From GCA-2862585 sp049890295 (GTDB lineage Bacteria > Bacteroidota > Bacteroidia > Flavobacteriales > UBA7312): DNA of 64,000 nucleotides. The notes beneath the pieces are model-generated. The model was not told the origin of the DNA. It made no database searches and saw only the letters and a list, made by a program, of their open reading frames with translations. The DNA lies in NCBI GenBank assembly GCA_049890295.1, contig JBMHBP010000004.1, positions 124,001-188,000 on the forward strand. The letters run 5' to 3'. Position 1 is the stretch's first letter. Every line of letters begins with the position of its first letter. The position numbers were made by a program, and so were the translations under genes. Below are positions 27,076-34,921 of this stretch, piece by piece.

Positions 27076-27092
27076 CAAAAATACTACCTTTG
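27076..27092. promoter_or_regulatory. Back-to-back promoters of the MFS gene and recX
   Basis: The minus strand has TATTTTTG (27083 to 27076), six bases before the MFS ATG. The plus strand has TACCTTTG (27085-27092), five bases before the recX ATG. Both are exact TAnnTTTG matches separated by one base. Each promoter's -33 region must lie in the other gene's 5' coding sequence, so RNA polymerase cannot occupy both at once. Confidence 0.65.
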
Positions 27093-27097
27093 ATAGG

Positions 27098-27562
27098 ATG
27101 ACTGAAAAATTATATGATTTAAATCTTATCAAGCAAAAAATAAAGCATTATTGTGCTAGAGAAGATAGATGTCAATCGCAAGTTATCACTAAACTTAAAC
27201 ATTATGGGGTAAGTCAATATGTAATAGATGAGCTCTTAATTGAGTTAATTCAAGAAAAATATATTGACGAAGAGCGTTTTGCTAGATCGTTTTGTAGTGG
27301 TAAATTCAAAATAAAAAAATGGGGAAAAAAGAAAATCATTTTTAAGTTAAACAAACTTAATTTGTCTAATGCTTGTATACATTTAGGCTTAAATGAAATA
27401 AACCAAGAAGATTATAATGAAATGCTTTTTAACTTAGCCGATAAAAAGAATAAACTGATTACTGAAAAAAATATATACAAGAGAAAAAAGAAAATAGTTG
27501 ATTACCTTATAGGGAGGGGATTTGAATCAGAACTAGTTTGGGAATGCGTCCACAAGCTTTAA
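27098..27562 (+). CDS. recX: RecX-family regulatory protein
   Basis: From the ATG at 27098 the product is 154 residues, all helical in appearance, with the RecX three-helix repeats: AREDRCQSQVITKLKHYGVSQYVIDELLIELIQEKYIDEERFARSF is typical. A second block rich in Lys (KIKKWGKKKIIFKLNKLN) and a final DYLIGRGFESELVWECV follow. RecX limits RecA filament growth. recA is not in the window. Start choice: ATG at 27098 sits five bases after a TACCTTTG box; an upstream frame extension overlaps the MFS gene. Confidence 0.9.
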   Translation: MTEKLYDLNLIKQKIKHYCAREDRCQSQVITKLKHYGVSQYVIDELLIELIQEKYIDEERFARSFCSGKFKIKKWGKKKIIFKLNKLNLSNACIHLGLNEINQEDYNEMLFNLADKKNKLITEKNIYKRKKKIVDYLIGRGFESELVWECVHKL

Positions 27563-27582
27563 ATCATTAAATTTGTTCATTC

Positions 27583-28671
27583 ATGATAACAACAGAACAT
27601 CTAGATAGCATAAATGCTAGAATCGGGCAATTAAGAGAATACTTGTCGATTTTTGATAAAAAGAAATTTGTTGAAGAAGAAGAATTAAAAACGCACCAAC
27701 CTAACTTTTGGGATGATCCAAAAAAAGCCGAACAACATTTAAAAGCCATTAATAAACAGAAAATTTGGGTCACTGCTTTTGATGAACTGCAAAAGTGTTA
27801 TGATGATCTAACTGTTATGTTTGAATTTTTTAGTGAAGGTGAAGTTAGCCAAGAAGAAATTCAAATAACTTACGATCAATGTTTGAAAAGTCTTTCTGAT
27901 TTAGAGTTCAAAAATATGCTGAGCAAAGATGAAGACAGTCTACCCGCTATTATGACAATTAATCCAGGTGCCGGTGGAACAGAAAGCCAAGATTGGGCAG
28001 AAATGCTCATGCGTATGTACATCCTTTGGGGCGAAAAAAATAATTATAAAGTAAAAGAGCTTGACTTTCATTCCGGCGATACAGCGGGTATAAAATCGGT
28101 TACCTTGCAATTTGAAGGTGATTTTGCGTTTGGCTATTTAAAAGGTGAAAATGGCGTTCATCGATTAGTTAGAATTTCTCCTTTCGACTCCAATGCAAAG
28201 CGTCATACCTCATTCTCATCTGTTTTTGTTTATCCTTTAGCAGACGAATCTATCGAAGTAGATATTAATCCATCGGAGATTAGTTGGGATACCTTCAGGT
28301 CTGGCGGAGCCGGTGGTCAAGGTGTAAATAAAATTGAAACAGCTGTTCGTTTAAAGCATGCTCCAACGGGAATTATTATTGAAAATTCAGAAACACGATC
28401 TCAATTAGAAAATAAAGAAAAAGCCTTACAACTATTAAAATCACAACTTTACGAGCTAGAGTTAAGAAAACAACAGGCTGAAAAAGATAAGATTGAAGGA
28501 GAAAAGAAAAAAATAGAGTGGGGATCTCAAATTAGAAATTATGTTCTTCACCCTTATAAAATGGTTAAAGACTTAAGGACTGAGCATGAAACTTCAAATA
28601 CTCAAGCTGTTCTTGATGGAGAGTTGAACGATTTTATAAAAGCTTATCTCATGGAATTTGGACAAAATTAA
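27583..28671 (+). CDS. prfB: Peptide chain release factor 2, uninterrupted frame
   Basis: The product is 362 residues. It terminates translation at UGA and UAA. The anticodon-like tripeptide SPF is at residues 199-201 and the peptidyl hydrolysis motif GGQ is at 244-246. Most bacterial prfB genes carry an in-frame UGA near codon 25 (CUU UGA C) read by +1 frameshifting. Here the equivalent point reads tac ttg tcg att ttt gat (residues YLSIFD) with no stop, so the gene appears free of that autoregulatory shift. It lies 20 bp after recX and four bases before the ArsC-like gene. Confidence 0.95.
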   Translation: MITTEHLDSINARIGQLREYLSIFDKKKFVEEEELKTHQPNFWDDPKKAEQHLKAINKQKIWVTAFDELQKCYDDLTVMFEFFSEGEVSQEEIQITYDQCLKSLSDLEFKNMLSKDEDSLPAIMTINPGAGGTESQDWAEMLMRMYILWGEKNNYKVKELDFHSGDTAGIKSVTLQFEGDFAFGYLKGENGVHRLVRISPFDSNAKRHTSFSSVFVYPLADESIEVDINPSEISWDTFRSGGAGGQGVNKIETAVRLKHAPTGIIIENSETRSQLENKEKALQLLKSQLYELELRKQQAEKDKIEGEKKKIEWGSQIRNYVLHPYKMVKDLRTEHETSNTQAVLDGELNDFIKAYLMEFGQN

Positions 28672-28675
28672 AATT

Positions 28676-29020
28676 ATGTTAGTTACTATTTATCACAATC
28701 CAAGATGTAGAAAAAGTAGAGAAGCTCTACAAATATTGAATGATAAGCATATTCAGCCAACCATTGTTGAATATCTAAAGACTACACTTGATAAAAATCA
28801 ACTTACTAAACTTGTTTCAAAGCTAGCTATTTCACCAATTGATTTAGTACGAACAAACGAAGCTATTTGGAAAGATCAATTCAAGGGCAAACAACTATCT
28901 GACAAAGACATTATTACTGCAATGGTTGAAAATCCAAAGCTTATAGAAAGACCAATTGTGGTAAGAGATGAAAAAGCGGTGATAGCAAGACCACCAGAGT
29001 TAGTTCTTGAGATAATTTAG
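28676..29020 (+). CDS. ArsC/Spx-family thioredoxin-fold reductase
   Basis: The product is 114 residues with the glutaredoxin-like ArsC fold. The active-site segment is YHNPRCRKSREAL, with the single catalytic cysteine. Conserved arginines appear in VRTNEAIWKDQ, IERPIVVRDEKAV and IARPPELV, as in ArsC/YfgD arsenate reductases. No ars operon genes are nearby, so a role in arsenate reduction is unproven. The ATG at 28676 is four bases after prfB and is preferred over an upstream TTG within prfB. Confidence 0.88.
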   Translation: MLVTIYHNPRCRKSREALQILNDKHIQPTIVEYLKTTLDKNQLTKLVSKLAISPIDLVRTNEAIWKDQFKGKQLSDKDIITAMVENPKLIERPIVVRDEKAVIARPPELVLEII

Positions 29021-29026
29021 AGTAGA

Positions 29027-29173
29027 CTATTCGATTTCTTCAACTAGATCTTTGTTTTTGTAAGACTCAATAAACCATGCCCCAATCCAGTACGGTAAGA
29101 AACTAACGACAAATGTCAATAGCCAGAAAGCCATACCTGCAATGATTAAAAAGAGAAGAAAACCAATAAACAT
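29027..29173 (-). CDS. Small membrane protein, 48 residues
   Basis: A minus-strand frame from the ATG at 29173 to a TAG at 29027-29029 encodes 48 residues. Residues of about 2-33 are strongly hydrophobic (FIGFLLFLIIAGMAFWLLTF then VVSFLPYWIGAWFI) and could form one long or two short membrane spans. A charged tail follows (ESYKNKDLVEEIE). No family is recognised. Support for reality: a clean start and stop, a protein-like hydrophobic then acidic composition, a six-base gap to the convergent ArsC-like gene typical of this genome, and no other use for this 210-base interval. Confidence 0.65.
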   Translation of the reverse strand: MFIGFLLFLIIAGMAFWLLTFVVSFLPYWIGAWFIESYKNKDLVEEIE

Positions 29174-29190
29174 ATTTTTTAAATTTGAAT

Positions 29191-29198
29191 TAACTTTG
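29191..29198 (+). promoter_or_regulatory. -7 box for fumC
   Basis: TAACTTTG is an exact TAnnTTTG match, 36 bases before the fumC ATG at 29235, leaving a leader of roughly 30 bases. Confidence 0.5.
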
Positions 29199-29234
29199 TG
29201 CTAAAATACGAGTAAATTATCTAATAAAAAAATC

Positions 29235-30626
29235 ATGAGCTATAGAATTGAAAACGATACAATGGGTCAAGTAAAAGTTCCTTCAGATAAATACTGGGGT
29301 GCTCAAACTGAACGATCAAGAAATAATTTTAAAATTGGTCATTCTTCTAGTATGCCCATCGAGATTATATATGGATTTGCTCATTTAAAAAAGGCCGCAG
29401 CTCATACAAATTGTCAATTAAATGTACTTTCAGAACAAAAGCGCGATCTTATTTCAAAAGTTTGCGATGAAATACTAGAAGGTAAACATGACGATCAATT
29501 TCCCTTAGTAGTTTGGCAAACGGGTTCTGGTACACAATCAAATATGAATGTAAACGAGGTTATTGCTAATCGCGCTCATGAATTAAATGGCGGAATGCTT
29601 ACAGATAGTGATAAGCTAATCCATCCTAATGATGATGTAAATAAGTCTCAATCTTCAAATGACACATTCCCAACAGGCATGCATATCGCGGCTTATACCA
29701 TGATTGTCAAATATACCATCCCAAGTATCGAACTTTTAAGTGATACACTTCGAAAGAAATCAGCTGAATTTAGTAATGTAGTCAAAATTGGTCGTACTCA
29801 CTTAATGGATGCAACACCATTAACTCTGGGGCAAGAGTTTTCTGGATATGTTTCACAATTAGATCATGGTTTAAAGGCACTCAAAAATACACTAAGTCAC
29901 TTATCCGAATTAGCTTTAGGAGGAACTGCCGTTGGAACTGGGATTAATACACCTGAGGGCTATTCTGAATTAGTAGCCAGCAAAATTGCTGAGTTCACAA
30001 ATCTTCCTTTTATAAGTGCTGAAAATAAATTTGAAGCCTTAGCTGCACATGATGCTATTGTTGAAACTCATGGAGCATTAAAACAAATTGCTATATCACT
30101 TAATAAAATTGCAAATGATATTCGCTTATTAGCTTCAGGACCTAGAAGTGGAATTGGTGAGATTATTATTCCATCTAATGAGCCTGGTTCATCAATAATG
30201 CCCGGAAAAGTAAACCCCACACAATGTGAGGCACTTACCATGGTGTGTGCTCAGGTAATAGGTAACGATGTCGCTATTGGAGTGGGTGGATTACAAGGAC
30301 ACTATGAATTAAATGTATTCAAACCCATGATGGCGAAAAATATAATAGAGTCGGCAAGACTTCTAGCCGATGGATGTGTATCATTCAATAAAAATTGTGC
30401 CAAGGGAATAGAGCCTAATCACTCTAACCTCAAGAAGAACTTAGATAATTCACTGATGTTAGTAACTGCTCTAAACACTAAAATTGGTTATGAAAAAGCT
30501 GCTAAAATTGCCAAAACAGCTCACGAAAACGGTACAACATTGAAAATGGAAGCAGTAAATTTAGGATTTCTGACTGAAGAAGAGTTTGATCAGTGGGTTC
30601 GTCCAGAAGATATGTGTGGGAATTAG
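29235..30626 (+). CDS. fumC: Class II fumarate hydratase
   Basis: The product is a 463-residue member of the fumarase/aspartase superfamily. It interconverts fumarate and malate in the TCA cycle. The N-terminus RIENDTMGQVKVPSDKYWGAQTERS, the middle QTGSGTQSNMNVNEVI and the signature GSSIMPGKVNPTQCEAL are typical of FumC rather than aspartase or argininosuccinate lyase. Its TAG stop overlaps the convergent manC stop (TTAG). Confidence 0.96.
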   Translation: MSYRIENDTMGQVKVPSDKYWGAQTERSRNNFKIGHSSSMPIEIIYGFAHLKKAAAHTNCQLNVLSEQKRDLISKVCDEILEGKHDDQFPLVVWQTGSGTQSNMNVNEVIANRAHELNGGMLTDSDKLIHPNDDVNKSQSSNDTFPTGMHIAAYTMIVKYTIPSIELLSDTLRKKSAEFSNVVKIGRTHLMDATPLTLGQEFSGYVSQLDHGLKALKNTLSHLSELALGGTAVGTGINTPEGYSELVASKIAEFTNLPFISAENKFEALAAHDAIVETHGALKQIAISLNKIANDIRLLASGPRSGIGEIIIPSNEPGSSIMPGKVNPTQCEALTMVCAQVIGNDVAIGVGGLQGHYELNVFKPMMAKNIIESARLLADGCVSFNKNCAKGIEPNHSNLKKNLDNSLMLVTALNTKIGYEKAAKIAKTAHENGTTLKMEAVNLGFLTEEEFDQWVRPEDMCGN

Positions 30627-31711
30627 ATAAATTCTTGGCCTTTAACACGTTTTACGTCAGATACAAATTGCTTGATGTGTTGTTCGCTATCCTTTTTGCA
30701 AATCAATAAAGCTTTTTCAGTATCAATCACTATATAATCAGTAAGACCTTCAACAATAACTACTTTGTTATCAGAGGTATTTATAATATTTCCGCTTGAT
30801 TCGTAAATGAAAGTGCTATCACCAATAATTCCATTGTGATTTTCATCCAATTCTAAATGACTATATAATGACCCCCATGTGCCTAAATCGCTCCAGCCAA
30901 AATCAGACGGATAGACAACTACATTATCGGCTTTTTCCATCAGACCATAATCGATTGATATATTTTTACAACCAGGAAAAATTCTATTTATGAATTCAGT
31001 TTCACTATTTGTATTGTAATACTCATTGCCATCTTCAAATCGATCGTAAAGATCACGTAAATGTTTTCTTAGATTCAATAAAATATTCTTAGCACTCCAA
31101 ATGAAAATTCCTGAGTTCCATAAAAAATCACCACTAGAAATAAATTGTTTAGCTAGCTCTAAATTAGGTTTTTCTGTGAATGTCTTAACATGATTGATAT
31201 TTGGATTCAAACTAGATGACTCTTCATTAAACTGAATATAACCGTAGCCAGTATCAGGTCTAGAAGGTTTTATGCCCAATGTTAACAAACAATTTTCTGT
31301 ACTACAAACACTAAAACACTCTTTGACAATTTTTGAAAATTGATTTTCATTAGTAATTAAGTGATCTGATGGAGCAACAATAATTTTAGCGTCGGGATTT
31401 AATTTATTTATTTTAAAAGAGGCATAAGCGATACACGGTGCTGTATTTCTCATGGCTGGTTCACATAAAATATTATTCTCTTTAATTCCATTTAATTGTT
31501 CAAGACATAAGGATTTATATTTTATATTGGTAACTACCAAAATATTTTCTGCCGGACAAAAGCGATTTAATCTTTTGAAAGTTTGCTGAATAAGTGTTTC
31601 GCCAGTACCTAATATATCTAAGAATTGTTTAGGAAATGAGCTTCTACTTTTTGGCCAAAAGCGAGAACCAATACCGCCTGCCATTATTACGGCATAGTTG
31701 TTTGAATTCAT
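30623..31711 (-). CDS. manC: Mannose-1-phosphate guanylyltransferase
   Basis: The product is 362 residues, a single nucleotidyltransferase domain without the isomerase domain of type II enzymes. It would make GDP-mannose from GTP and mannose-1-phosphate for surface glycans. The nucleotide loop is MAGGIGSRFWPKSRSSFPKQF, followed by EPAMRNTAPCIAYA, VAPSDHLI and FTEKPN, all typical of the family. It lies 33 bp after the SprT-like gene, with a TACTTTTA box at 31732-31739 that may give it its own promoter. Related GlmU-like specificities cannot be fully excluded. Confidence 0.9.
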   Translation of the reverse strand: MNSNNYAVIMAGGIGSRFWPKSRSSFPKQFLDILGTGETLIQQTFKRLNRFCPAENILVVTNIKYKSLCLEQLNGIKENNILCEPAMRNTAPCIAYASFKINKLNPDAKIIVAPSDHLITNENQFSKIVKECFSVCSTENCLLTLGIKPSRPDTGYGYIQFNEESSSLNPNINHVKTFTEKPNLELAKQFISSGDFLWNSGIFIWSAKNILLNLRKHLRDLYDRFEDGNEYYNTNSETEFINRIFPGCKNISIDYGLMEKADNVVVYPSDFGWSDLGTWGSLYSHLELDENHNGIIGDSTFIYESSGNIINTSDNKVVIVEGLTDYIVIDTEKALLICKKDSEQHIKQFVSDVKRVKGQEFI

Positions 31712-31744
31712 ATCAAGAAAATTATATTTAGTAAAAGTACAAAA

Positions 31745-32320
31745 TCAAATCATAACCTCTGCCAGTGGGCTAATTAGATATGTTTTATTATTTCTTAATG
31801 AAATACATTCAAAACGAGTTCTGACTTTTTTTCCTTTTATAAACGCTTTTCCATTAGGAATTAAAAAAGTAGAGCCGATAGGAATATCTTCAATTGTTAA
31901 AATAGTTTTGTTATCATATTCTCTAAGCACTTTGACTAGTGCTATATCAGTACTTGTGGAAGCTTTTGGGTTTTTTAAATGTAAGGCTAATTGTTTTTGA
32001 ATATTTTCTGGAAAAAGTGGTAAAAAGTCTAGCATTAATATCTTGAAAGTATATTTCCATTCTTTACCATGGGGTAAAACTCTGTTAGAATAGTTTTCTC
32101 TGACTATCATGTGAGCAATCTCATGTACTAGAGTGATTAAAAAGGCATATGAATTTAAGTTGTTGTTAATACTAATAAAGTGTTTTCCTTTATAAAATTT
32201 GTAATCTCCAAGTTTTGTCGAACGAGGCGATTTGATACTAAGCTGACAGTCGTATTTTTTTAGCAAACCTTTAATTTTAGCAATAGAATCTTGGGGCAAA
32301 AACGAATCAAGACCTTGCAT
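31745..32320 (-). CDS. SprT-like zinc metallopeptidase domain protein
   Basis: The product is 191 residues. The metal site HEIAH is at residues 66-70 and a likely third ligand is His84 in LPHGKEW, the SprT HExxH...HGxxW arrangement. The C-terminal half (about 110-190) is a basic beta-rich region that resembles the SprT-like zinc ribbon position but without evident paired cysteines. The cellular role of bacterial SprT is unclear; eukaryotic SPRTN cleaves DNA-protein crosslinks. It overlaps feoB by one base, so it is co-transcribed with the iron genes. Confidence 0.85.
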   Translation of the reverse strand: MQGLDSFLPQDSIAKIKGLLKKYDCQLSIKSPRSTKLGDYKFYKGKHFISINNNLNSYAFLITLVHEIAHMIVRENYSNRVLPHGKEWKYTFKILMLDFLPLFPENIQKQLALHLKNPKASTSTDIALVKVLREYDNKTILTIEDIPIGSTFLIPNGKAFIKGKKVRTRFECISLRNNKTYLISPLAEVMI

Positions 32321-34434
32321 TAGCTTAGTAATTGATACGCTATATAACTAGCTAGGTAAGCTAATACGCTCATATAAACAAATTGAATAATGGGCCATTT
32401 CCAGCTATTAGTTTCTCTATACACAATTGCTAATGTGCTCATGCATTGCATAGCAAAAGCATAAAATAACATTAACGACATAGCTACAGCTGGAGTGAAA
32501 AAGGCTTCACCTGTTTTTGGATTTTTGTGTGACATTAACTTATCGCGAATGGTCTTAGTATTATCAGCATCACCTACACTATAAATAGTGGACATAGTTC
32601 CTACAAATACTTCTCTTGCGGCAAAAGAGGTTATTAACGAAATTCCTATTCGCCAATCAAAGCCTAATGGGCTAATAACAGGCTCAATAGATTTGCCAAT
32701 AATACCGGCATAGGAAGCCTCTAATTTTTCACTTGCAATTTTCAAATCAGCTTGTTCGGTTTGTGCATATTTTTTCTCAATCTTTTCAAACTCATCTTTA
32801 GGTCCATAGGAAGATAATACCCAAAGTACGATTGATATAGCTACAATAATTTTACCAGCATCAATTAAAAATACTTTAACCTTTTCAAAAATAGTTAGAC
32901 CCACAGTTCTCCAATCTGGTATTTTATAGGTAGGCATTTCCATCACATAGTACCCTTTTGATTTTGTTTTCAATATTAGTTTCATAATTAAAGCTACTCC
33001 AATAGCTGAAACAAAACCTATCATATAAAAGCCCATCATTGTTAGTCCTTGAAGATTGAAGATAAACCATTTCTTTTCGGCAGGAATCATCATCGATATT
33101 AATAGAGTATAAACTGGAATTCTTGCTGTACAACTCATCAAGGGTACTACCATAATGGTGATCATTCGTTCTTTCCAATTAGATATTGTTCGGGCAGACA
33201 TAACTGCAGGTATTGCACATGCTGCTCCACTTAAAAGCGGAATAATAGAACGTCCGCTTAATCCGAATCCTCTTAATATTTTATCCGTCAAGAAACTTAC
33301 TCTTGACATATAGCCAGTATCTTCTAAAATGGCAATGAAAGCAAATAAAAATGCAATTTGTGGTATAAAAATGACAATTCCCCCTAAACCAGCAATAATG
33401 CCATCGACAATCAAACCATTTAAAGTACCTTCTGGTAAACTATTACTTACAAATTCAGAGAGTAAAGCAAATGAGGAGTCAATAAGTTCCATGGGATATT
33501 CAGACCATGAAAATACAGCTTGAAAAATCAAGAACAAAATACTAAGGAAAATCACAAAACCACCAATTTGATGAGTTAAAATATTATCAAGAATTTGAGT
33601 GAAGTTTTTTTGACGATTGTATTTGGGGTTTTCAACACAAGAAGATATTATTCCGTCTATAGCTTTATACCTTCTAACTGTTTCAGTAGCTTGTATTCGT
33701 TTCGGAATAAACTCATTAGTATTTACTATGGTGTTGATTTGATTTTTTTGATTTTGAGTTAAGCTTTTTAGGTTCTCGTAATGACAAGCAATCTGAAAAG
33801 CATTATAATCATTATTGACTGATAACACCTCTTTTACAGCTCGAACTATATCGGCTGAAACAAAATTTATATCGATAAAATTTGAATGATTTTCTTTTTG
33901 TAAGATGAGTTTCAAAATAGTTTGTTTCAAATTCCCTATTCCAATTTTTTTACGGGCATTAATTGGAATAACAGGAACACCTATTTTTTTCGACAGTAGG
34001 TCGATATCAATTTTTATACCGTCCGACTCCGAGAGGTCAATCATACTTAAAGCCAAAATACAGGGCTTGCCAAGATCAATGACTTGTGTAGCAAAACAAA
34101 GTGATCGTTTTAAATTGGTGGCATCTGCTAAAATTATATTTACATCAGGATGGTGTTCATTATTAGGGTCACAAAGTACCTCGAAGGTTATTTTCTCGTC
34201 CATAGATTTAGGATACAAACTGTATGTTCCTGGTAAATCAATAAACTCCGTATCTACTTTGTTCTTACTAGCCAATTGTGAGATTTGGCAGGCACCTACC
34301 TTTTTATCCACAGTAACCCCTGGGAAATTAGCTACTTTTTGATTTAATCCTGTTAGGGCATTAAATAAGCTAGATTTCCCACAGTTTGGATTCCCTACAA
34401 GGGCTACTTTAATTTTATCTTTAAGAGTCAACAA
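32320..34434 (-). CDS. feoB: Ferrous iron transporter FeoB
   Basis: The product is 704 residues. The N-terminal G domain has G1 GNPNCGKS at 14-21, FPGVTVDK and DLPGTYSLYP. The membrane domain carries two Gate motifs (FIPQIAFLFAFIAILEDTGYMSR and, later, the FAAREVFVG region) and the GLSGRSIIPLLSGAACAIPA core. It imports Fe2+ across the inner membrane. It starts at the base after the feoA stop, and ends overlapping the SprT-like gene, so the three form one unit. Confidence 0.96.
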   Translation of the reverse strand: MLTLKDKIKVALVGNPNCGKSSLFNALTGLNQKVANFPGVTVDKKVGACQISQLASKNKVDTEFIDLPGTYSLYPKSMDEKITFEVLCDPNNEHHPDVNIILADATNLKRSLCFATQVIDLGKPCILALSMIDLSESDGIKIDIDLLSKKIGVPVIPINARKKIGIGNLKQTILKLILQKENHSNFIDINFVSADIVRAVKEVLSVNNDYNAFQIACHYENLKSLTQNQKNQINTIVNTNEFIPKRIQATETVRRYKAIDGIISSCVENPKYNRQKNFTQILDNILTHQIGGFVIFLSILFLIFQAVFSWSEYPMELIDSSFALLSEFVSNSLPEGTLNGLIVDGIIAGLGGIVIFIPQIAFLFAFIAILEDTGYMSRVSFLTDKILRGFGLSGRSIIPLLSGAACAIPAVMSARTISNWKERMITIMVVPLMSCTARIPVYTLLISMMIPAEKKWFIFNLQGLTMMGFYMIGFVSAIGVALIMKLILKTKSKGYYVMEMPTYKIPDWRTVGLTIFEKVKVFLIDAGKIIVAISIVLWVLSSYGPKDEFEKIEKKYAQTEQADLKIASEKLEASYAGIIGKSIEPVISPLGFDWRIGISLITSFAAREVFVGTMSTIYSVGDADNTKTIRDKLMSHKNPKTGEAFFTPAVAMSLMLFYAFAMQCMSTLAIVYRETNSWKWPIIQFVYMSVLAYLASYIAYQLLS

Positions 34435-34662
34435 TTATTTGATTTCATTAACCAAAACTGTCTGTGCTTCCGATTTTCTCATACTGAGTAAATGGCCAGA
34501 AATAGAAATTGTAATAGGGTCGCCTAAGGGAGCCTTACGTTCTATTAAAATCTTTTCTCCTGGTAAACATCCCATTTCCATTAATTTTAAGGCTAAATCT
34601 TTGTCAGAAAAAGAGTCAATAACGGCTTCTTTTCCTAAATCTAAATTGTTGAGGTTTTTCAT
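34435..34662 (-). CDS. feoA: Ferrous iron transport protein FeoA
   Basis: The product is a 75-residue SH3-like domain (LGKEAVIDSFSDKDLALKLMEMGCLPGEKILIERKAPLGDPI), the standard FeoA, which assists FeoB. It is directly upstream of feoB with no intergenic base. A TAAATTAG box (34674 to 34667 on the minus strand) and a 17-bp palindrome lie just upstream, suggesting metal control. Confidence 0.95.
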   Translation of the reverse strand: MKNLNNLDLGKEAVIDSFSDKDLALKLMEMGCLPGEKILIERKAPLGDPITISISGHLLSMRKSEAQTVLVNEIK

Positions 34663-34678
34663 AAAGCTAATTTACCTA

Positions 34679-34695
34679 TTTAGAATGAATCTAAA
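34679..34695 (-). promoter_or_regulatory. Palindromic operator candidate upstream of feoA
   Basis: TTTAGA-ATGAA-TCTAAA is a perfect 6-5-6 inverted repeat, five bases upstream of the likely -7 box (TAAATTAG, 34667-34674) and 17 bases before the feoA ATG. Its TTAGA-N5-TCTAA geometry resembles DtxR/MntR-type sites (TTAGG-like half-sites) more than the classic Fur box. Placement inside the promoter spacer fits repression by a metal-bound regulator. The regulator is inferred. Confidence 0.55.
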
Positions 34696-34701
34696 AATGA
34701 A

Positions 34702-34842
34702 TTATGAAGGTTTTTCGTCATTATTTATTTCAAAGGAAAAGCTGGGACAATCACAATCTTTTTTTAAGATTCCACAAGATGCCATTGATGATATTATCAA
34801 AATAAAAATAGCTAATTGGATGATTTTATTTTTTGTTTTCAT
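34702..34842 (-). CDS. Small lipoprotein, 46 residues
   Basis: The frame from the ATG at 34842 encodes 46 residues with a clear lipoprotein signal: basic N-terminus (MKTKNKIIQ), hydrophobic core (LAIFILIISS) and lipobox SMASC with Cys23. The mature part is only about 24 residues (CGILKKDCDCPSFSFEINND and a short tail) and contains a Cys-x-Cys pair. Short lipoproteins with a DCDCPxF-like motif are familiar from Flavobacteriia but have no known role. A TATTTTTG box lies 22 bases upstream. An in-frame extension to 34971 crosses the mlaE promoter and is rejected. Confidence 0.7.
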   Translation of the reverse strand: MKTKNKIIQLAIFILIISSMASCGILKKDCDCPSFSFEINNDEKPS

Positions 34843-34863
34843 AATATTCTTTTTTCCTGCCTT

Positions 34864-34915
34864 CAAAAATACTATTAAAGTGATAAATTGAATGCCATAA
34901 ATATTCTTATTTTTG
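34864..34915. promoter_or_regulatory. Divergent promoters: small lipoprotein and mlaE
   Basis: The minus strand has TATTTTTG (34871 to 34864) before the small lipoprotein. The plus strand has TATTTTTG (34908-34915), with a TTG at 34888-34890 placed 17 bp upstream as a fitting -33 element, six bases before the mlaE ATG. Both are exact TAnnTTTG matches. Confidence 0.6.
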
Positions 34916-34921
34916 GTGAAT

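Noticed and set aside
28676..29020. ArsC-like gene as part of an arsenic resistance operon
   Set aside because: No arsR, arsB or acr3 gene is nearby; the flanks are prfB and fumC, so a general thiol-redox role is as likely.
33905..34342. 145-residue frame opposite feoB
   Set aside because: It lies wholly antisense to the feoB G domain, with no protein-like motifs and no start context.
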